A stretch of DNA of 41,027 bases from Pseudanabaena sp. Salubria-1 (GTDB lineage Bacteria > Cyanobacteriota > Cyanobacteriia > Pseudanabaenales > Pseudanabaenaceae): positions 1-41,027 of the forward strand of contig JALQCR010000056.1 in NCBI GenBank assembly GCA_023336205.1, in the 5' to 3' direction. Shown here piece after piece: positions 32,499-40,897 of the stretch (positions within the stretch are counted from its first letter, which is position 1; each line of letters starts with the position of its first letter). The notes beneath the pieces are model-generated. The model made no database searches. It was not told the origin of the DNA and worked only from the letters and a program-made list of their open reading frames with translations. Position numbers and translations under genes: made by a program.

Positions 32499-34073
32499 AT
32501 GAAATCTAACTCACCCGACAATAACGCCTCTCCCTTACAAAATATCTTCTCGTGGGTTAAGAACACCCCTGAAAGATCAATTGACGAGGCTTTTGAAGCG
32601 GCTGTCAGCATCAAGCGGATTGAAGAAGAAACCTTTAAAGGTAATAAAATTTCTAATGACGGAAGCTTTGGTAGCAATGTATTTAGTGTTTTTGAGATCC
32701 AGCTTCAGAAGTATCTCAGAACAATTAATGCACGACTAAATTTCTACAAACTTAGTGCCTCACTGCCCTATTTGCAGACTCAAAGCTCCAGTAATCTTGC
32801 CAATACAGCGATCGCCAAATATGCAGCCAACGATCAGGAAAATGATCCCGTCGGCAATGGACAATTGTCAGCAAATCAACTTGCTGGAAACAGTCGAAGA
32901 TTTTCTATTTATCAGAAACTTGCCTTTATTGACTACACTCTCGAAAGATATACCAGTGCAAGCGCTCAGACTATTGATGTTGTTGTTAAACCTTCAGTCA
33001 AAACAAACTTACCTAACAGTAAAAGCATAGAGTCAGAAGAAACTGAAGTAGAAACTGAAGAAAAGTTTCAACTCTTTAAAAATACTAAGTCTAAGAGTTA
33101 TAGACGACCTCCTCAACAGGTCACATCTGTAGAAAAGAGTATTTTGCCTGGGTCATTTTTTAAAGCTTTTGATCGGGTTAAACGTAATCTTAGTGGCTCA
33201 TATATTGATTATGAAAAAGATATTGTTGAAGAATTGAGACAGTCACGACAGCGGATTAATCAGGCTTTACGCTACATTATAGTTCTCGTGATTTCTGTAA
33301 TCGCCGTGCAGTTTTTATCAAAAGCAGTGATTTTTAGTCCAATGATCAATAGTTTTATTGATTCTAATAATATGACTGTCAAGTTTAGTCCTGCAATTGA
33401 GGAAAAAGCCTTTAATACATTGCGACTAGCCAAAGAGCGAATTGAATTTGATTACATGATTAAAACAATTGTGATGGAACAATCGCAAGAGAAACAAGAA
33501 ACTAATGATTCTAAAAAGACAGTTTCAGAACAATCGGGAGAACCTATAAACAGTCCTAAGAAAACAGTCTCAGAACAATCAGAAGAAGGTAAAGTCAATG
33601 CTAAAAAGACAGCTTCAGAACAATCAGAAGAACTTGAAAAATTGATACAGGAAGAATCGATCAAAGTTTTAAAAAGGTTCAACACTGAAAGCCTTGATGG
33701 AGTTAAGAACTTACTATCCGATATTACTGCTGCTTTTGTCTTTTACCTTTTTCTACTTTCAGGTCGCAAAGAATTAGAAACTATTAAAGAGTTTCTAGAT
33801 GAAGTTCTTTATAGTCTTAATGACAATGCTAAAGCCTTTCTGATTATTATCGCAACCGATACCTTTGTAGGATTCCACTCTAGCGAAGGATGGGATGCCT
33901 TGTTAACAGTTTTATTTAATCATTTCGGATTACCTGAAAATAAAATCTTGGCGCAATCTTTTATCTCAACAGTTCCCGTATTTCTAGATGGATTATTTAA
34001 ATTCTGGATTTTCCAATACCTGACTCAAGCTTCACCCGCTACTGCCACAATTTATCGAGAAATGAACGAATAA
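32499..34073 (+). CDS. pcxA: Proton extrusion protein PcxA (CemA/CotA family)
   Basis: The 524 residues match PcxA: a long soluble N-terminal part, SYIDYEKDIVEELRQSRQRI before the first membrane segment (~260-280), and a C-terminal hydrophobic half with DTFVGFHSSEGWD and FLDGLFKFWIFQYL. PcxA drives light-dependent proton export from the cytoplasm, and its chloroplast homologue is CemA. It is longer than usual partly because of a loop (~325-385) holding three 15-residue repeats built on KKTxSEQS. The ATG at 32499 is supported by the family N-terminus. Confidence 0.92.
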   Translation: MKSNSPDNNASPLQNIFSWVKNTPERSIDEAFEAAVSIKRIEEETFKGNKISNDGSFGSNVFSVFEIQLQKYLRTINARLNFYKLSASLPYLQTQSSSNLANTAIAKYAANDQENDPVGNGQLSANQLAGNSRRFSIYQKLAFIDYTLERYTSASAQTIDVVVKPSVKTNLPNSKSIESEETEVETEEKFQLFKNTKSKSYRRPPQQVTSVEKSILPGSFFKAFDRVKRNLSGSYIDYEKDIVEELRQSRQRINQALRYIIVLVISVIAVQFLSKAVIFSPMINSFIDSNNMTVKFSPAIEEKAFNTLRLAKERIEFDYMIKTIVMEQSQEKQETNDSKKTVSEQSGEPINSPKKTVSEQSEEGKVNAKKTASEQSEELEKLIQEESIKVLKRFNTESLDGVKNLLSDITAAFVFYLFLLSGRKELETIKEFLDEVLYSLNDNAKAFLIIIATDTFVGFHSSEGWDALLTVLFNHFGLPENKILAQSFISTVPVFLDGLFKFWIFQYLTQASPATATIYREMNE

Positions 34074-34105
34074 GTTTGATAACGCTTTGTGTGTAAGAAA
34101 AAACT

Positions 34106-34144
34106 AAAGATAAAAGGCGGCGCTTCGCGCCGCCTTTTATCTTT
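34106..34144 (+). terminator. Terminator after pcxA
   Basis: The stem AAAGATAAAAGGCGGCGC with TTC loop and complement ends in TTTTATCTTT. The core GGCGGCGCTTCGCGCCGCC is identical to those at 27076 and 40907, while the outer arms differ. Confidence 0.8.
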
Positions 34145-34263
34145 GAACCGAGAATTACTGTAAGCGATCGCAAAAACAAGTTAAGATTTATGATGGCTTA
34201 GCGACCTAGACGTTGACAGCCGTTGACTTTGTTAGTTGTGCAATAGATTTTTACAAATTCCCT

Positions 34264-35577
34264 ATGATTTACGAAATTTTCATGCCCGCGCTTAGCTCCA
34301 CTATGACCGAAGGCAAAATTACCTCTTGGGTGAAATCGCCTGGTGACAAGGTGGAAAAAGGCGAAACTGTCGTGATTGTAGAGTCTGACAAAGCCGATAT
34401 GGATGTCGAAACCTTCTACGAAGGTTATCTTGGCGTAATTCTCACTCCCGCAGGCGAATCTGCTCCTGTTGGTTCGGCGATCGCCTATGTTGCAGAAACC
34501 AAAGAAGAAATCGAAGAGGCCAAGAAAAAGGCGACTAAGAAAAGTGATGAAGCTGCACCAAAAGAATCTGAAGAGCCACTTGCCAAGCTAGTTTCTGCAC
34601 CCACAACTGCATCCGTCGCTTCAATCCCTGATGTGGTTGTTTCCTCTCCTCGCAAATCTACACCAGCCGCACCATCTGGTCGCCAGATCGTTTCTCCTAG
34701 AGCTAAACGCATTGCCAAGGATAACGGTATTGATTTAGCCAAGATTTCGGGTACAGGTCCTAATGGACGAGTTACTGCTGCTGACGTGGAAGCATTTTTA
34801 AGTCCCGCCTCTACGCCTGCGCCTGCTCCTGTAGCTCAAGTCTCAGCTGCTCCTGCAAAAGCTGTTGCACCTGCTCCTGCAAAAGCGGCGGCTCCCGTTG
34901 CGCTAGGAACTGCTCAAGCCTTAACAACTTTGCAAAAGGCTGTGATCAATAACATGAATCAGAGCATCTCAGTGCCGACATTCCGTGTGGGTTACACGAT
35001 TACTACTGATGCTCTGGATGTTCTCTATAAGCAAGTTAAGTCTAAGGGCGTGACCATGACCGCACTTTTGGCAAAGGCTGTAGCGGTAACTCTGCAAAAG
35101 CATCCTCTAGTGAATGCTAGCCTTAGCGATCGCGGTATCGAGTACAAGAGCAATATTAATGTTGCCGTGGCAGTGGCGATGGATGATGGTGGTTTGATTA
35201 CGCCTGTGTTGCAAAATGCCGATCAAACTGATTTGTATACCCTTTCTCGCAATTGGAAAGGTTTAGTCGATCGCGCCCGTGCTAAGCAATTGCAACCCGA
35301 AGAATATAACTCTGGCACATTTACTATTTCTAACTTGGGGATGTTTGGTGTTGATCGCTTCGATGCGATTTTGCCTCCTAATACGGGTGCAATTTTAGCG
35401 ATCGGTGGTTCTCGTCCTCAAGTTGTGGCAACTAAGGATGGTGCAATCAAGGTTGCTAGTCAAATGCAAGTCAATCTCACTGCTGATCACCGTGTGATCT
35501 ATGGCGCTCATGCCGCGCAGTTCTTACAAGATCTAGCCAAGTTGATTGAAACTAATCCTCAATCTTTGACCTTGTAA
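34264..35577 (+). CDS. pdhC: Pyruvate dehydrogenase E2, dihydrolipoamide acetyltransferase
   Basis: The 437-residue protein has one lipoyl domain (residues 1-77, lipoyl Lys43 in ESDKADMD), an Ala/Pro/Lys linker, an E1/E3-binding domain (VSPRAKRIAKDNGIDL...GRVTAADVEAFL) and a catalytic core ending in ADHRVIYGAHAAQFLQDL. It transfers acetyl from lipoate to CoA. The HRVIYG form of the active-site motif, instead of the usual HxxxDG, is shared with chloroplast-type E2. The ATG at 34264 is preferred over the longer frame from 34213 because MIYEIFMPALSSTMTEG is the conserved start. Confidence 0.95.
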   Translation: MIYEIFMPALSSTMTEGKITSWVKSPGDKVEKGETVVIVESDKADMDVETFYEGYLGVILTPAGESAPVGSAIAYVAETKEEIEEAKKKATKKSDEAAPKESEEPLAKLVSAPTTASVASIPDVVVSSPRKSTPAAPSGRQIVSPRAKRIAKDNGIDLAKISGTGPNGRVTAADVEAFLSPASTPAPAPVAQVSAAPAKAVAPAPAKAAAPVALGTAQALTTLQKAVINNMNQSISVPTFRVGYTITTDALDVLYKQVKSKGVTMTALLAKAVAVTLQKHPLVNASLSDRGIEYKSNINVAVAVAMDDGGLITPVLQNADQTDLYTLSRNWKGLVDRARAKQLQPEEYNSGTFTISNLGMFGVDRFDAILPPNTGAILAIGGSRPQVVATKDGAIKVASQMQVNLTADHRVIYGAHAAQFLQDLAKLIETNPQSLTL

Positions 35578-35595
35578 TATTTCTGGCTATTTATC

Positions 35596-35636
35596 AAAAA
35601 GGAGGTCGTAGTACTTGATGCTACGACCTCCTTTTT
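35596..35636 (+). terminator. Terminator after pdhC
   Basis: AAAAAGGAGGTCGTAG and its complement flank a nine-base loop, 19 bases after the stop, ending in TTTTT. Confidence 0.88.
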
Positions 35637-35654
35637 GGGTCTACGTTTTGAGTT

Positions 35655-35738
35655 TTCTAGCCCCCTAAATCCCCCAATTCTGGGGGACTTTAAGGACTGT
35701 TATTTTCTGGTTCCCCCAGAATTGGGGGCTAGGGGGCA
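35655..35738. repeat. Second copy of the CTAGCCCCCTAAATCCCCC repeat
   Basis: CTAGCCCCCTAAATCCCCCA and its complement GGGGGCTAGGGGG flank a ~25-base spacer. The arms match 22781-22852, but the outer AGAAnC ends of that copy are absent. Confidence 0.7.
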
Positions 35739-35809
35739 GATAATTGTTGGTATTTTTTGTATAGTTGCATTAATCATTTTCGGTCAGCCACATTTCGGAA
35801 AGTAAAAGC

Positions 35810-36169
35810 ATGACTCAAACTACACCTAAGGGCATTTGGATTATTACTGATGAAACCGTAGAGGTTGAGGATGGTAAAGGTGGGGTAGATGTTGGTGCGG
35901 ACTATGGTGATTCGCCGAGTGACGATCGCGGTGGTCGTAAGCGATCGCATATTAGCGCTGAAGATCTCAAGCAAAATATTGGTGAATTTATCGAGGTGGT
36001 GGAAGAGTCTTTTGATCGAGCGGAAAGCTCAAAGTCGAAGCTGCAACTGGAGGAAATCGAGCTATCTGTGGAAATCAGTGGTGGTGGCAAGGTAAGCTTG
36101 TTAGGATTCGGTGGCGATGCGTCGGCTAAGGGTGCGGTCAAACTCAAGTTCACACGAAAAGATGGCTAA
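35810..36169 (+). CDS. Pepco-like peptidase-co-occurring protein
   Basis: The 119 residues have an Asp/Gly-rich first half and a C-terminal part with helix ISAEDLKQNIGEFIEVVEES and strands LEEIELSVEISGGGKV, LLGFGGDASAKGAVKLKF. This fits the Pepco domain, a small accessory found next to caspase-like and trypsin-like effectors in predicted bacterial conflict systems. The assignment is by motif memory, and the related TCoC family is the alternative. Its stop overlaps the start of the caspase gene by eight bases (ATGGCTAA), so the two are translationally coupled. Confidence 0.65.
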   Translation: MTQTTPKGIWIITDETVEVEDGKGGVDVGADYGDSPSDDRGGRKRSHISAEDLKQNIGEFIEVVEESFDRAESSKSKLQLEEIELSVEISGGGKVSLLGFGGDASAKGAVKLKFTRKDG

Positions 36170-38135
36170 GAATTGGGCGATTTGCATCGGCATAAATGAA
36201 TATCACAATCTGCCATCTCTGAATTTTGCGGTGCGAGATGCCGACAAGATGCGGGATTGGTTTGTGGATGAGGCGGGATTTGAGAAGGATCATGTTTATC
36301 TCTTTACCGATAACTCGCCGCAGATCGCTGATGCGAGTAAGCCCTATCCATCCCAACCGAACTATGCGACCTTAATCCGCTTTTTGAATAATCGTTTCAA
36401 GAAACCTTTTCTGGCGGCGGGGGATAATTTATGGTTCTTTTTTAGTGGGCATGGGTTGCGTCATGCTGAACGCGATTATTTGATGTTGTCGGATAGTAGC
36501 GCTGATGTTGAGCTAATCGAGAGAACTTCAATTCCTCTGAGTTATGTAACTGAGCGGTTGCGGCTTTGTGGGGCGGACAATGTGGTGATTGTGCAGGATG
36601 CTTGTCGCAATGAGTTAAAGGACAAAGGAGTGGGTATTGGTAAAGAACATCAGGCAGGGGTGATTACTTTTGCTTCTTGTAGTCCTGCGGAAAGATCCTA
36701 TGAAATTGAGTCACTGCAACAGGGGGCGTTTACCTATGCATTATTAGAAGCTTTGCGTCTGGAAGGGGAGGGAAACTGCGCGACGGTCGAACGGCTATAC
36801 CAGAGGTTGCGCCATCGGGTTGCGGAAATCAATCAACTGCATAAAAAGCCTCGTCAGACTCCCTATGCGATCGTGGAACCAGCGACGAAATATCATTTAA
36901 TTCTGTTACCGAAACAGGCGACGCTTCGGGATATTGATGCGTTGAAGATGGATGCTCAGGAGGCTGAGCTAGAGAAGGATTTGCAGCTAGCCGAGCAAAT
37001 CTGGACAAGGGTTTTAGCAGTTTCACCTGCGGATAATCAAGCTCTAAAGGCACTGAGAAGGATTTGGCAAGAGCCACAGGGGCAACCATCAAATCAAAAT
37101 AAATCAGCAGACGATAAATCTCCACCTCAACCCAGTAAGTCAGCAGAGGTTAAACCACCGATGCAACCGCCGAGTAAATCATTAGAAGTTAAATCTTCTC
37201 CTAAACCAATTGAAACAAAAACTGTTCAACCTAATCAGCAAAGTAATCTTAAAACTTTTGAGTTTGAGGTTGCTAAAGTTCAGATTCGTTTAGAGGGAGG
37301 GAGCTTAGGTTTTGGAGCTAGTAAGAAAGTTAGTATTAGTACTTCTCATAAGAAAGCTGAGTATTTTGTTGAAGAGTTAGGTAATGGCATAACTCTAGAG
37401 ATGGTGTCGATTCCTGCGGGGAGCTTTATGATGGGGTCACCTGAAACTGAAAAAGAGAGTGGAGATAGAGAACGTCCACAGCATCAAGTCAATGTTCCTA
37501 CTTTTTTTATGGGTAAGTACCAAGTTACACAGGCGCAGTGGCGACAAGTGGCTGCATTGCCACAAGTAAAAACAGAACTAAATCCCGATCCTGCATATTT
37601 CAAAGGCGATCGCCGACCTGTGGAGCGAGTATCTTGGCTAGAGGCTAGGGAGTTCTGTGCACGTCTATCTGAGCATTCAGGACGCGAATACAGGCTACCC
37701 AGTGAAGCAGAATGGGAATATGCCTGTCGGGCGGGAACGACAACGCCTTTTCATTTTGGCGAGACAATTACGCCTAAATTGGTTAACAACGATGGGAACT
37801 ATCCCTGTGGTGATGCGCCCAAAGGTGAATATAGAAAACAAACAACAGATGTTGGCTGTTTTCCAGCCAATTCCTTTGGTCTATACGATATGCATGGAAA
37901 TGTGTGGGAATGGTGTGCCGATGATTGGCATGGTAATTATGAAAGAGCGCCAACCGATGCATCTATTTGGATGAATGATATTAAGAATTATGAAGCGCCC
38001 GAAACAAAAAAACTGCTTCGCGGTGGTTCGTGGTTCCGCAATGCTCAGAATTGTCGGTCTGCGTCTCGCAACTACAGCTATGCGCGTGGTCGGGACGACA
38101 GCATCGGTTTTCGGGTTGTGTGCGTTTTGCGGTGA
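36162..38135 (+). CDS. Caspase-like protease fused to an FGE/C-type-lectin-fold sensor
   Basis: Residues 1-250 form a C14 metacaspase-like domain: AICIGINEYHNLPSLNFAV, the His97 in FFFSGHG and the Cys148 in VQDACRNE make the catalytic dyad. A helical part (255-303) and a Lys/Pro/Ser-rich linker (~304-362) follow. Residues ~405-657 form a formylglycine-generating-enzyme (SUMF1) domain: EMVSIPAGSFMMGSPE, YRLPSEAEWEYACRAG, GLYDMHGNVWEWCADDW, GFRVV. In such fusions this domain serves as a binding sensor rather than an enzyme. The last 40 codons resemble a DGR variable repeat. I infer a protease held inactive until the sensor binds its ligand. The start at 36162 overlaps the Pepco gene; a longer frame from 36111 is unlikely. 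Confidence 0.9.
   Translation: MAKNWAICIGINEYHNLPSLNFAVRDADKMRDWFVDEAGFEKDHVYLFTDNSPQIADASKPYPSQPNYATLIRFLNNRFKKPFLAAGDNLWFFFSGHGLRHAERDYLMLSDSSADVELIERTSIPLSYVTERLRLCGADNVVIVQDACRNELKDKGVGIGKEHQAGVITFASCSPAERSYEIESLQQGAFTYALLEALRLEGEGNCATVERLYQRLRHRVAEINQLHKKPRQTPYAIVEPATKYHLILLPKQATLRDIDALKMDAQEAELEKDLQLAEQIWTRVLAVSPADNQALKALRRIWQEPQGQPSNQNKSADDKSPPQPSKSAEVKPPMQPPSKSLEVKSSPKPIETKTVQPNQQSNLKTFEFEVAKVQIRLEGGSLGFGASKKVSISTSHKKAEYFVEELGNGITLEMVSIPAGSFMMGSPETEKESGDRERPQHQVNVPTFFMGKYQVTQAQWRQVAALPQVKTELNPDPAYFKGDRRPVERVSWLEAREFCARLSEHSGREYRLPSEAEWEYACRAGTTTPFHFGETITPKLVNNDGNYPCGDAPKGEYRKQTTDVGCFPANSFGLYDMHGNVWEWCADDWHGNYERAPTDASIWMNDIKNYEAPETKKLLRGGSWFRNAQNCRSASRNYSYARGRDDSIGFRVVCVLR
38016..38135 (+). 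other. Candidate DGR variable repeat in the sensor C-terminus
   Basis: Codons 619-657 read LRGGSW, NCRSA and IGFRVVCV in constant positions. Residues 625, 626, 635, 638-640, 642, 643 and 645-647 differ from the Asn usually found in template copies. Each of these codons ends in C or T, as expected if they derive from AAC or AAT by changes at adenines only. No template repeat or reverse transcriptase is seen in this window, so any diversifying machinery must act in trans or be lost. Confidence 0.6.
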
Positions 38136-38336
38136 GGACTCCCTTCTCTGTTCTTTTGCCTCAACCCTTTGCACTTCTTCGTATTTCTTTACCCTTCTTT
38201 ATCCCTCCCTCGCCGTCAGGCGATCAAATTTTTTTTGAGATTGCCATTACAATCAAGCTCTCATCACGTTCACCAATACCAACTTTATTATTTCGTGGTA
38301 GCATTAAATTGAATGCAAATTTAGTGCAGTAGCCCT
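38136..38336 (+). other. Pyrimidine-rich tail with small hairpin after the VR candidate
   Basis: The first ~75 bases after the stop are strikingly C/T-rich (CCCTTCTCTGTTC, CTTTACCCTTCTTT). They end in a hairpin TCGCC-GTCA-GGCGA at 38210-38223, followed by a T run. This could be a simple terminator. It also fits the hairpin that follows the variable repeat in DGR targets. The rest holds no gene. Confidence 0.5.
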
Positions 38337-38549
38337 ATGATTAACCTCAGCCAAGACATTCAACCCCTATCTACCTTCAAGCGCAATACCAACGAACTCA
38401 TCACCCAGATGAGAAATACGGGACACCCTATCGTATTAACCATCAACGGCAAAGCAGAATTAGTCGTACAAGATGCAGCGTCCTATCAACAATTACTCAA
38501 TAAAATTGAAGAACTAGAAACTATTGTTGGAGTAGAAAAAGGATTATAA
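38337..38549 (+). CDS. Phd/YefM-family antitoxin, apparently orphan
   Basis: The 70 residues match Phd/YefM: NLSQDIQPLSTFKRNTNELI, then PIVLTINGKAELVVQDAASY and a C-terminal helix. The N-terminus dimerises and binds DNA, and the C-terminus would mask a toxin. No RelE/ParE/Doc gene follows: the next gene, 41 bases on, is a Uma2 nuclease. It may be a relic, or it may act on a distant toxin. Confidence 0.85.
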   Translation: MINLSQDIQPLSTFKRNTNELITQMRNTGHPIVLTINGKAELVVQDAASYQQLLNKIEELETIVGVEKGL

Positions 38550-38590
38550 GACTTGGCATAGGTTCACACTAGATAAAAGAAATTAAAGCC

Positions 38591-39166
38591 ATGACGATCG
38601 CTACAGAACAAGCTAAAGCTAAAATTTGGACTGATGAAGAGTTTATGGCTCTGCCCGATCGCGGCGATCGCTACGAAATTATTGATGGGGAGTTGGTAAC
38701 TTTGGGTAACTCTGGCATGGAGCATGGGAATATCGGCATATTCCTTGGCGGCTTAATCGAAATTTTTGTCAGACAGCACCGTCTTGGTGTTACCTGCGAC
38801 TCAAGTACCGCTTTTAAAATGAAAGGTGGTAACAAGCGATCGCCTGATATTTCCTTTGTAAGCAAAGAACGTCTAACGGGTTTGAAACGGTTGCCCCAAG
38901 GATTTTTTGACGGTGCGCCAGATTTAGTTGTGGAAATTATTTCCCCTGGTAATACCTTTGAAGAAATTCATACCAAGATTGAAGAATATTTTGCAAGCGG
39001 AACGCGATTGCTATGGATTATCCATCCCGATGAAAAATTTGTGCTGGTTTACCATAGCCCCCAACCCGATCGCCTACTGCGTGGTGATGACATTTTGGAT
39101 GGCGAAGACGTAATTCCTAATTTCAAGGTTGCTCTCAGTGATTTATTTAGAACCCTAGATTTTTAA
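38591..39166 (+). CDS. Uma2-family (DUF820) putative endonuclease, copy 1
   Basis: The 191-residue protein shows the Uma2 PD-(D/E)xK fold: YEIIDGELV near the start, SPDISFVS (Asp), DLVVEIISPGN (Glu) and HTKIEEYFASG (Lys). These proteins are greatly expanded in cyanobacteria. Nuclease activity is predicted from the fold, while the role is unknown. A sister gene follows after 25 bases on the same strand. The two sequences are clearly different, so they are not a recent duplication. Confidence 0.9.
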   Translation: MTIATEQAKAKIWTDEEFMALPDRGDRYEIIDGELVTLGNSGMEHGNIGIFLGGLIEIFVRQHRLGVTCDSSTAFKMKGGNKRSPDISFVSKERLTGLKRLPQGFFDGAPDLVVEIISPGNTFEEIHTKIEEYFASGTRLLWIIHPDEKFVLVYHSPQPDRLLRGDDILDGEDVIPNFKVALSDLFRTLDF

Positions 39167-39191
39167 CATCGAATTTTCGAGGTGAGTCGTC

Positions 39192-39875
39192 ATGATTGCC
39201 ATTCCTAAGCCTCTTGAAATAATTACAACACCTCATACTGAGCAATCTCGACCTATTGCCGAACAAAGGATCTGGCTAGAAAACATCAGTTGGCAAACCT
39301 TTGAGCAATTGCTGGAAGATATAGGCGATCGCCGCAGCACTTTATTTCATTACATCAATGGAAACTTAGAAATTATGTCGCCAATGGCGCTACATGAGCG
39401 CAGCAATCGGTTTATTGATGATTTAATTCGGGTACTGTCCGATGAGCTAGAAATAGATTTATGCAAATGCGGCTCATTATTGATGCGGATTCCTGAACTC
39501 AAGATTGGTGCAGAACCCGATTCTTGCTATTACATTCAAAATGAGCCAGCAATTCGCAATCAAAATGTAATTACGATGGGGCAAGATCCGCCACCCGATC
39601 TAGTGTTAGAAGTCGATATTACCAACCCTAGCGATCGCCGTTTACCGATCTACGCACAACTTCAAGTCCCTGAAATTTGGATCTACAACGGCTATAACTT
39701 AGATTTTCTAGGCTTAGAGAAAGGCGAATATCGCAAAATAGAACATAGCTTGTCTTTTCCTAACTCACCTGCGGCAGTGGTAGTAGAGTTTGTGCAGAAG
39801 CGATTTGAACTAGGCGATCGCCAAACCCTCAAGGAATTTCGGCAATGGGTAAGCGACAATCTTAAAAAAAGCTAG
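39192..39875 (+). CDS. Uma2-family (DUF820) putative endonuclease, copy 2
   Basis: The 227 residues contain the Uma2 pattern HYINGNLEIMSPMALHE, the Asp in AEPDSCYYI, the Glu in DLVLEVDITNPS and PEIWIYNG. A Lys normally follows NPSD within ~10 residues; here RRLPIY takes its place, so the catalytic Lys may be missing or shifted. GAGGTG lies seven bases before the ATG. It is likely co-transcribed with copy 1. Confidence 0.88.
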   Translation: MIAIPKPLEIITTPHTEQSRPIAEQRIWLENISWQTFEQLLEDIGDRRSTLFHYINGNLEIMSPMALHERSNRFIDDLIRVLSDELEIDLCKCGSLLMRIPELKIGAEPDSCYYIQNEPAIRNQNVITMGQDPPPDLVLEVDITNPSDRRLPIYAQLQVPEIWIYNGYNLDFLGLEKGEYRKIEHSLSFPNSPAAVVVEFVQKRFELGDRQTLKEFRQWVSDNLKKS

Positions 39876-39950
39876 AGGCTAAGCTAGGTTGGTTAAAAAA
39901 GCCTGTTAATATATTAAGTAATAAAAATTAATATAACTTTTTAAGATACT

Positions 39951-40736
39951 TTGTTTTTAAATCCTGACAAGGTTGAACTAGAGGAGCGCACCTTAGCACG
40001 TTCTACATCAACAGTTCAGGCTTTACTCCTAACTGCAAATGTTCCGTCTGCGTTTCCCCAATACTTATCGCAATACTTACTTTCCCTCGCTTCCTTAGTG
40101 CAGCATTGGAGAGTTTGGTTTGCGGCTCTTTTTTTAGTATCCGTACCTGTCTTTTTTGAAGCTCCCCTTGTGCGCTATGCTCCTTGGTTGAGCTTGATTT
40201 GTACAGTCGGTTGGCTAGCGATCGCCAAGCATCTCCAAGCAGACCCAAAAACTAAAATATGGGGCAGCTTAGTCTGGGGCTTTAGCCTCACTTGGCTATG
40301 TGGCTCCCTCTATTGGGGTTGGTTACGTTGGGAGCCAGCCTATCATGTGCCTGTCGAAGCTTTAGCTCTACCTTGGGCAATCTGGGCAACTCGTCAAGAT
40401 GCTTACCGAGTTGGAGGATGGTTTTATATTGGCTCATTATTAGGAACTGCGATTACTGATTTCTATTTCTACATCGCAAATCTTTTTCCAAATTGGAAAG
40501 CTTTGATGCAAGTTGAAGCCGATATCAGCCTCGCTCAACCAATTCTAAAAAATGCTTTAGCTCTGGTAGAAACACCTTGGGGCATGACTTGGGCTTGTGC
40601 TTTAGCAGCATTGCTCTTGATGACAGGTAACCGAGCCATGCGATCGCCTGATCTTGGTTACTGGGCTTTTGGTGGTGCGGTGCTAGGTACAATTTTTGTA
40701 GATTTGCTATTTTTTAGCGTTGCCATATTGGGATAA
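39951..40736 (+). CDS. DUF3120 membrane protein
   Basis: The 261-residue protein has about six hydrophobic segments and the features of cyanobacterial DUF3120: WRVWFAALFLVSVPVFFEAP, WLCGSLYWGWLRWEP, HVPVEALALPWA, DFYFYIANLFPNW. The function is unknown; the family is restricted to oxygenic phototrophs in my memory. The start given is TTG at 39951, since no better codon lies before the conserved part. The stop codon lies inside the terminator stem. Confidence 0.85.
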   Translation: MFLNPDKVELEERTLARSTSTVQALLLTANVPSAFPQYLSQYLLSLASLVQHWRVWFAALFLVSVPVFFEAPLVRYAPWLSLICTVGWLAIAKHLQADPKTKIWGSLVWGFSLTWLCGSLYWGWLRWEPAYHVPVEALALPWAIWATRQDAYRVGGWFYIGSLLGTAITDFYFYIANLFPNWKALMQVEADISLAQPILKNALALVETPWGMTWACALAALLLMTGNRAMRSPDLGYWAFGGAVLGTIFVDLLFFSVAILG

Positions 40737-40777
40737 AAAAAGGAGTCGCTTAGCGACTCCTTTTTTTATCCCAATAT
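40725..40777 (+). terminator. Terminator overlapping the DUF3120 stop
   Basis: A 25-bp stem (40725-40749 with 40753-40777, loop TTA) includes the last three codons and the TAA at 40734-40736, with a T run in the descending arm. Confidence 0.88.
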
Positions 40778-40793
40778 TTTTTGCCAAATAAAA

Positions 40794-40815
40794 ACCCAGC
40801 GTTGGTGCGCTGGGT
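40794..40815. repeat. Small hairpin
   Basis: ACCCAGCG and CGCTGGGT flank a six-base loop. It could be a second terminator. Confidence 0.55.
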
Positions 40816-40897
40816 GCAGTCAGTTTAAGGCTTCATTGATAAGTAGATTACTCGAATAAGTTCTCTTTCCACCTCACGCGATCGGGTGAAATTAAAA

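Noticed and set aside
37881..38332. Overlapping frames across the end of the caspase-FGE gene
   Set aside because: They arise from the low stop density of the variable and pyrimidine-rich region and have no start signals or recognisable domains.
36162..38336. A complete DGR (reverse transcriptase, accessory gene and template) beside the variable-repeat candidate
   Set aside because: No reverse transcriptase motif (such as YxDD) and no second copy of the LRGGSW-GFRVV sequence was found anywhere in the window. Only a remote target can be proposed.
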